Part shown: one piece after another, positions 31,701 through 33,211 of the stretch
How positions within the stretch are numbered: the first letter of the stretch is position 1
Layout of the letters: every line of letters begins with the position of its first letter
DNA from: Candidatus Zixiibacteriota bacterium
GTDB taxonomy: Bacteria; Zixibacteria; MSB-5A5; GN15; FEB-12
DNA length: 33,211 nt
Direction of reading: 5' to 3'
NCBI GenBank assembly: GCA_034439475.1
Contig: JAWXAN010000066.1
Location: 1-33,211, forward strand
Notes under the pieces: generated by a model
The model's database searches: none
Told to the model about the DNA's origin: nothing
What the model saw: the letters and a program-made list of their open reading frames with translations, nothing else
Program-made: the position numbers and the translations under genes

Positions 31701-33211
31701 ATCGGCATCGACCGATGCAACTTCTACGGTGTCGGCATACACGCCTGCGGTTAGGCCAGTAATGTCAACGTTGACAGCGACTGAGTCAGGTGTTGTTCCA
31801 TCGGCATCAGTAAGTGAGAGCCAAGCCGCACCATCGACGGAGGTGTAAGCTATTGCTTCCCCGCCAAGTTCTGTGACGTCAAACCACTGCGAAACCGGGT
31901 TTGAGGCGCCTTGGACAGCATTAAAATCCAAAGTAGACGGAGCGACCACAAGTGATTTGGTGTCTGCGGCTGAAACAGTCAGCTTTACGATCACCTTTTG
32001 AGGAGAATTGACCGTCGCACCTGAGGACACAGTTATAGAATCAACAAGTACTCCGGCAAGAAGACCGGCGATGTTGACCGATACCTGGGCTTCATCGGGG
32101 GTAGTACCCGACACACCGGTAAGAGACAACCATGTTGCGGATGTAGTGGCAGTGAAGCTGACCGGGTCGCCATCGGTATCAACGTTAAAAGATTGGTTGA
32201 GCGGATTGGCTTCGCCGACTACGCCAGTGAAGAATAAAGTATCAGGCTCGACAACCAAATCAATTGGTGCGGGCGTGATGGTGAGGTTTATAGCAACTTT
32301 ACGCGGTGAATTGTTCGCCGCGCCTGAAGAGACCGTAACGGTGTCGGTATAACTTCCGTCAGCCCGGCCAGTAATGTTTATATTTACACCAACTGAATCG
32401 GGCGTTGTACCGTTAGGATCAGTTAAAGTAATCCATAATGATGGCTCGGATGACGAATAGGCAATAGCGCCTCCACCAGCCTCGGTTACATCAAACCACT
32501 GACTCAGAGGGTTTGCGCCGCCTTCGGTCGCCGAAAAGTTGAGTACAGTTGGCGCAACCACGAGCACTTTCGGGGCAGCTGCGACGTTAAATGTGACTGG
32601 CACTTTTATCGGCGAGTTGTCCGCAGTAATGGCTGTGACAGTCACAGTATCAGTGTATGTTCCCGGAGCCAGGCCTGCGAGATTGGCATTGACGGTAATA
32701 GTTCCGGGGGTTGTACCGTTTGGCGTTGTCAATGACAGCCATGTTGCAGTTTCGGCAGATGTGTAGGCTGTCGCGATAGCGGCGGCCTCGGTCACATTGA
32801 GAATCTGTGCTGCTGGATTTGCGCCGCCTTGGGTGGCTGCGAAAGTCAGCGAACCAGGACCAACAACAAGTGTGGCACCCGGTTCAGGACGATTCGGATC
32901 AAAAATGATGAGCTTTTGCCCCCAGCTCGGTTTAAAGGATAGCCCAACCAAGGGGACAAATTTCATAATCGCGCCGGAGGAGAAGGCATTGGTATCAATG
33001 ACAATGGAGTCATTAACCGTCCAGCCCGGCACATCCCAGTTGTAGGTCGCTATAAGCTGCCTGGTGACCGACGGCGCCAAGCCATTGCCAAAAATGCGCG
33101 CTGCACCAAACAAGAATTGATTGTATAAGTTAGTCGAATCAATATTGTTATTGCGATAGACAAATTGGGACAGATTAAATGCGGCAATTGCCGCGGGCGA
33201 AACCACAGCTG
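28788..33211 (-). CDS. Giant modular secreted protein with C-terminal sorting domain (5' end outside the window)
   Basis: At least 1,473 residues are visible. The reading frame is still open at the window edge, where the apparent start (a GTG at 33206) looks internal. Order, counted from that edge: a nonrepetitive part (1-112); five BACON-like beta repeats of about 102 residues (113-623); further beta sequence; a cohesin-like domain (about 741-883, PGMTVSVPVDFSNSC... SWNSAWLSLESVDY); a carboxypeptidase-regulatory-like domain (about 889-972, CGVVVDDEGNEIEGATV); a PLPVGTVVEAY...KYGFMPVY module; two GWNLVS...GYWIKV modules (about 1088-1246); a second FGFMPVY module; and a YPNPFNP sorting tail. 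It suggests a surface adhesin or carbohydrate-binding scaffold. No catalytic domain is seen. Confidence 0.85.
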   Translation of the reverse strand, partial: AVVSPAAIAAFNLSQFVYRNNNIDSTNLYNQFLFGAARIFGNGLAPSVTRQLIATYNWDVPGWTVNDSIVIDTNAFSSGAIMKFVPLVGLSFKPSWGQKLIIFDPNRPEPGATLVVGPGSLTFAATQGGANPAAQILNVTEAAAIATAYTSAETATWLSLTTPNGTTPGTITVNANLAGLAPGTYTDTVTVTAITADNSPIKVPVTFNVAAAPKVLVVAPTVLNFSATEGGANPLSQWFDVTEAGGGAIAYSSSEPSLWITLTDPNGTTPDSVGVNINITGRADGSYTDTVTVSSGAANNSPRKVAINLTITPAPIDLVVEPDTLFFTGVVGEANPLNQSFNVDTDGDPVSFTATTSATWLSLTGVSGTTPDEAQVSVNIAGLLAGVLVDSITVSSGATVNSPQKVIVKLTVSAADTKSLVVAPSTLDFNAVQGASNPVSQWFDVTELGGEAIAYTSVDGAAWLSLTDADGTTPDSVAVNVDITGLTAGVYADTVEVASVDADNSPRSVVVILTVTEVFVPMTMVVEPTVLNFSAYIGQSNPPNQSFRVTELDGGALPFKLLETSTWISLDKAFSTTPDSVNVFVDFDALSAGTYRDSIKVYSDAGEPVTNGVQWVYVNLTLLDCPSLTIVNDSGSFSDTIFVTLYTTEGVAASFSATPTLESSLSPDELDWNSEIGAGFDVTPTSGTTPTELTVSYEATFADAGTFTSYTTFYTEYGNTAGEDLCYSEVTYCVNTIVTGAVSSDTVRVSNVPAVPGMTVSVPVDFSNSCPTTMMYAKLSWNSAWLSLESVDYSDSRVEYVTIKQANINNGTLTVELTVDTDGQASIAPGSGNWLNLNFSIAYDATAGFYPITLAAGGDSSLWFARNCGNNETETPVFIAGGVVVDTSVNYVCGVVVDDEGNEIEGATVLLYSDFPNGSPIQTTTSSSSGGFAFTDFTAVPFDLYAYKEGYYSGELLDLNFGAKGVEIILTPVATFTQTSQWVDYYCDGNTYFDAPLPVGTVVEAYTGSLLVGQFWVTEAGKYGFMPVYRASEGFPYNDDGATTGDVITFKVNGDEALTNGDVTYPADAFPPVEVCLEAGATITKICALSEGWNLVSWSVNTETDGIESILGAYWDKIDVVLGFEQGGLTYDPELPQFSTLWYVDHLSGYWIKVKAGQAFSLEIEGVPAAVNTPIPVTTGWNLVSYLPSVVLAPVDALASISDKLLFAYGWSNGILIYQPGSPIFNTLDEMAPCNGYWIKVNAAEDLIYPGGDNASPALRYNTVAQVATASEGVTPTTAWVNVYSQKLQLNNSAVKAGSTITALSKTGDLLGGFILKTDGQFGFMPVYADADGQKTVGLVPGQQFHLAIDGVETEQTFVWSGNGDRIEVSNLSTAGGSSLPESYSVAQNYPNPFNPSTTISYSLANAGLAKVEVFNVLGELIAIPFEGSASAGNNTVVWDGKGSAGQTVASGVYFYRLTAGSFSQTMKMMLLK
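31340..32870 (-). repeat. Five tandem BACON-like domain repeats
   Basis: The five units average about 306 bp (102 residues). Each begins LVVxPxxLxF and continues with a GxxNPxxQ element. Each has a W-[LI]-[ST]-L strand (sATWLSL, sLWITL), TTP-D, a [GA]-x-Y-x-D-[ST] turn and a hydrophobic V-x-[LV]-T end. The fifth is the most divergent. The pattern fits BACON (all-beta) domains, often linked to carbohydrate or mucin binding, though other Ig-like families cannot be excluded. Confidence 0.75.

Noticed and set aside
31340-32870. CRISPR-like or mobile repeats
   Set aside because: The repetition is in-frame protein-domain repetition of about 306 bp with divergent DNA, not short identical repeats with spacers.

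Overview
The window is a stretch of chromosome from a Gram-negative-type heterotrophic bacterium. Two secreted proteins end in a C-terminal sorting domain with the YPNPFNP signature (Por/T9SS type-A-like). There are fused pseudopilins, a PpiD-type chaperone, a CcmF heme lyase and an ETF:quinone oxidoreductase. Together these suggest an FCB-affiliated lineage, for example a Zixibacteria-like candidate phylum. That placement is inference: there is no rRNA or other phylogenetic marker here. I saw no tRNA, rRNA, CRISPR array, transposase or phage gene.

Layout. (1) 1-1492: a noncoding lead with a perfect 24-bp palindrome and a clear promoter, then a saccharopine-dehydrogenase-family oxidoreductase. 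(2) 1489-4938, minus strand: four tandem paralogous pseudopilins. Each has a type IV prepilin signal, a GspG-like middle with a shared signature and a C-terminal beta-rich domain. (3) 5066-6184, minus: an Fe-S group of 2Fe-2S ferredoxin, a short DUF2480-like protein and an A-type (HesB/IscA) carrier. (4) 6672-9189: pdxS and pdxT (pyridoxal phosphate synthase), separated by a PD-(D/E)XK nuclease-like gene and a promoter of pdxT's own. (5) 9206-14485: lipA, ispH, a CcmF-type cytochrome c assembly protein, a small Rieske protein and an O-methyltransferase, all co-directional. (6) 14962-18293: a cysteine-free ArsC/Spx-fold protein, ETF-QO, a nitrilase-superfamily amidohydrolase and a small membrane protein. 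(7) 18373-23498: PpiD-type foldase (minus), diverging from a secreted M23 endopeptidase-like protein followed by a rhomboid protease. (8) 23864-26302: an unknown 129-aa gene, mreB starting at TTG, and a Spy/CpxP-like periplasmic protein. (9) 26514-33211, minus: a membrane-anchored PP2C phosphatase, then two secreted sorting-domain proteins. The larger is a modular giant that runs off the window edge.

Regulation. Five putative promoters share a 16-bp spacer and an identical TATATT -10: 286-313, 6579-6606, 8520-8547 and 9173-9200 on plus, and 20328-20355 on minus. A sixth, weaker one (6234-6261, minus) fits the same pattern. This looks like the housekeeping promoter form of this genome, and it makes lipA a candidate leaderless transcript. 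Five Rho-independent terminators with U-tracts are visible.

The least ordinary content is the four-pseudopilin operon with its fused C-terminal domain, and a roughly 95-residue module (signature G-x-[FY]-G-[FY]-M-P-V-Y) found three times across the two neighbouring sorting-domain proteins. The nuclease-like gene between pdxS and pdxT and the ArsC-fold protein with no cysteine are also unusual.
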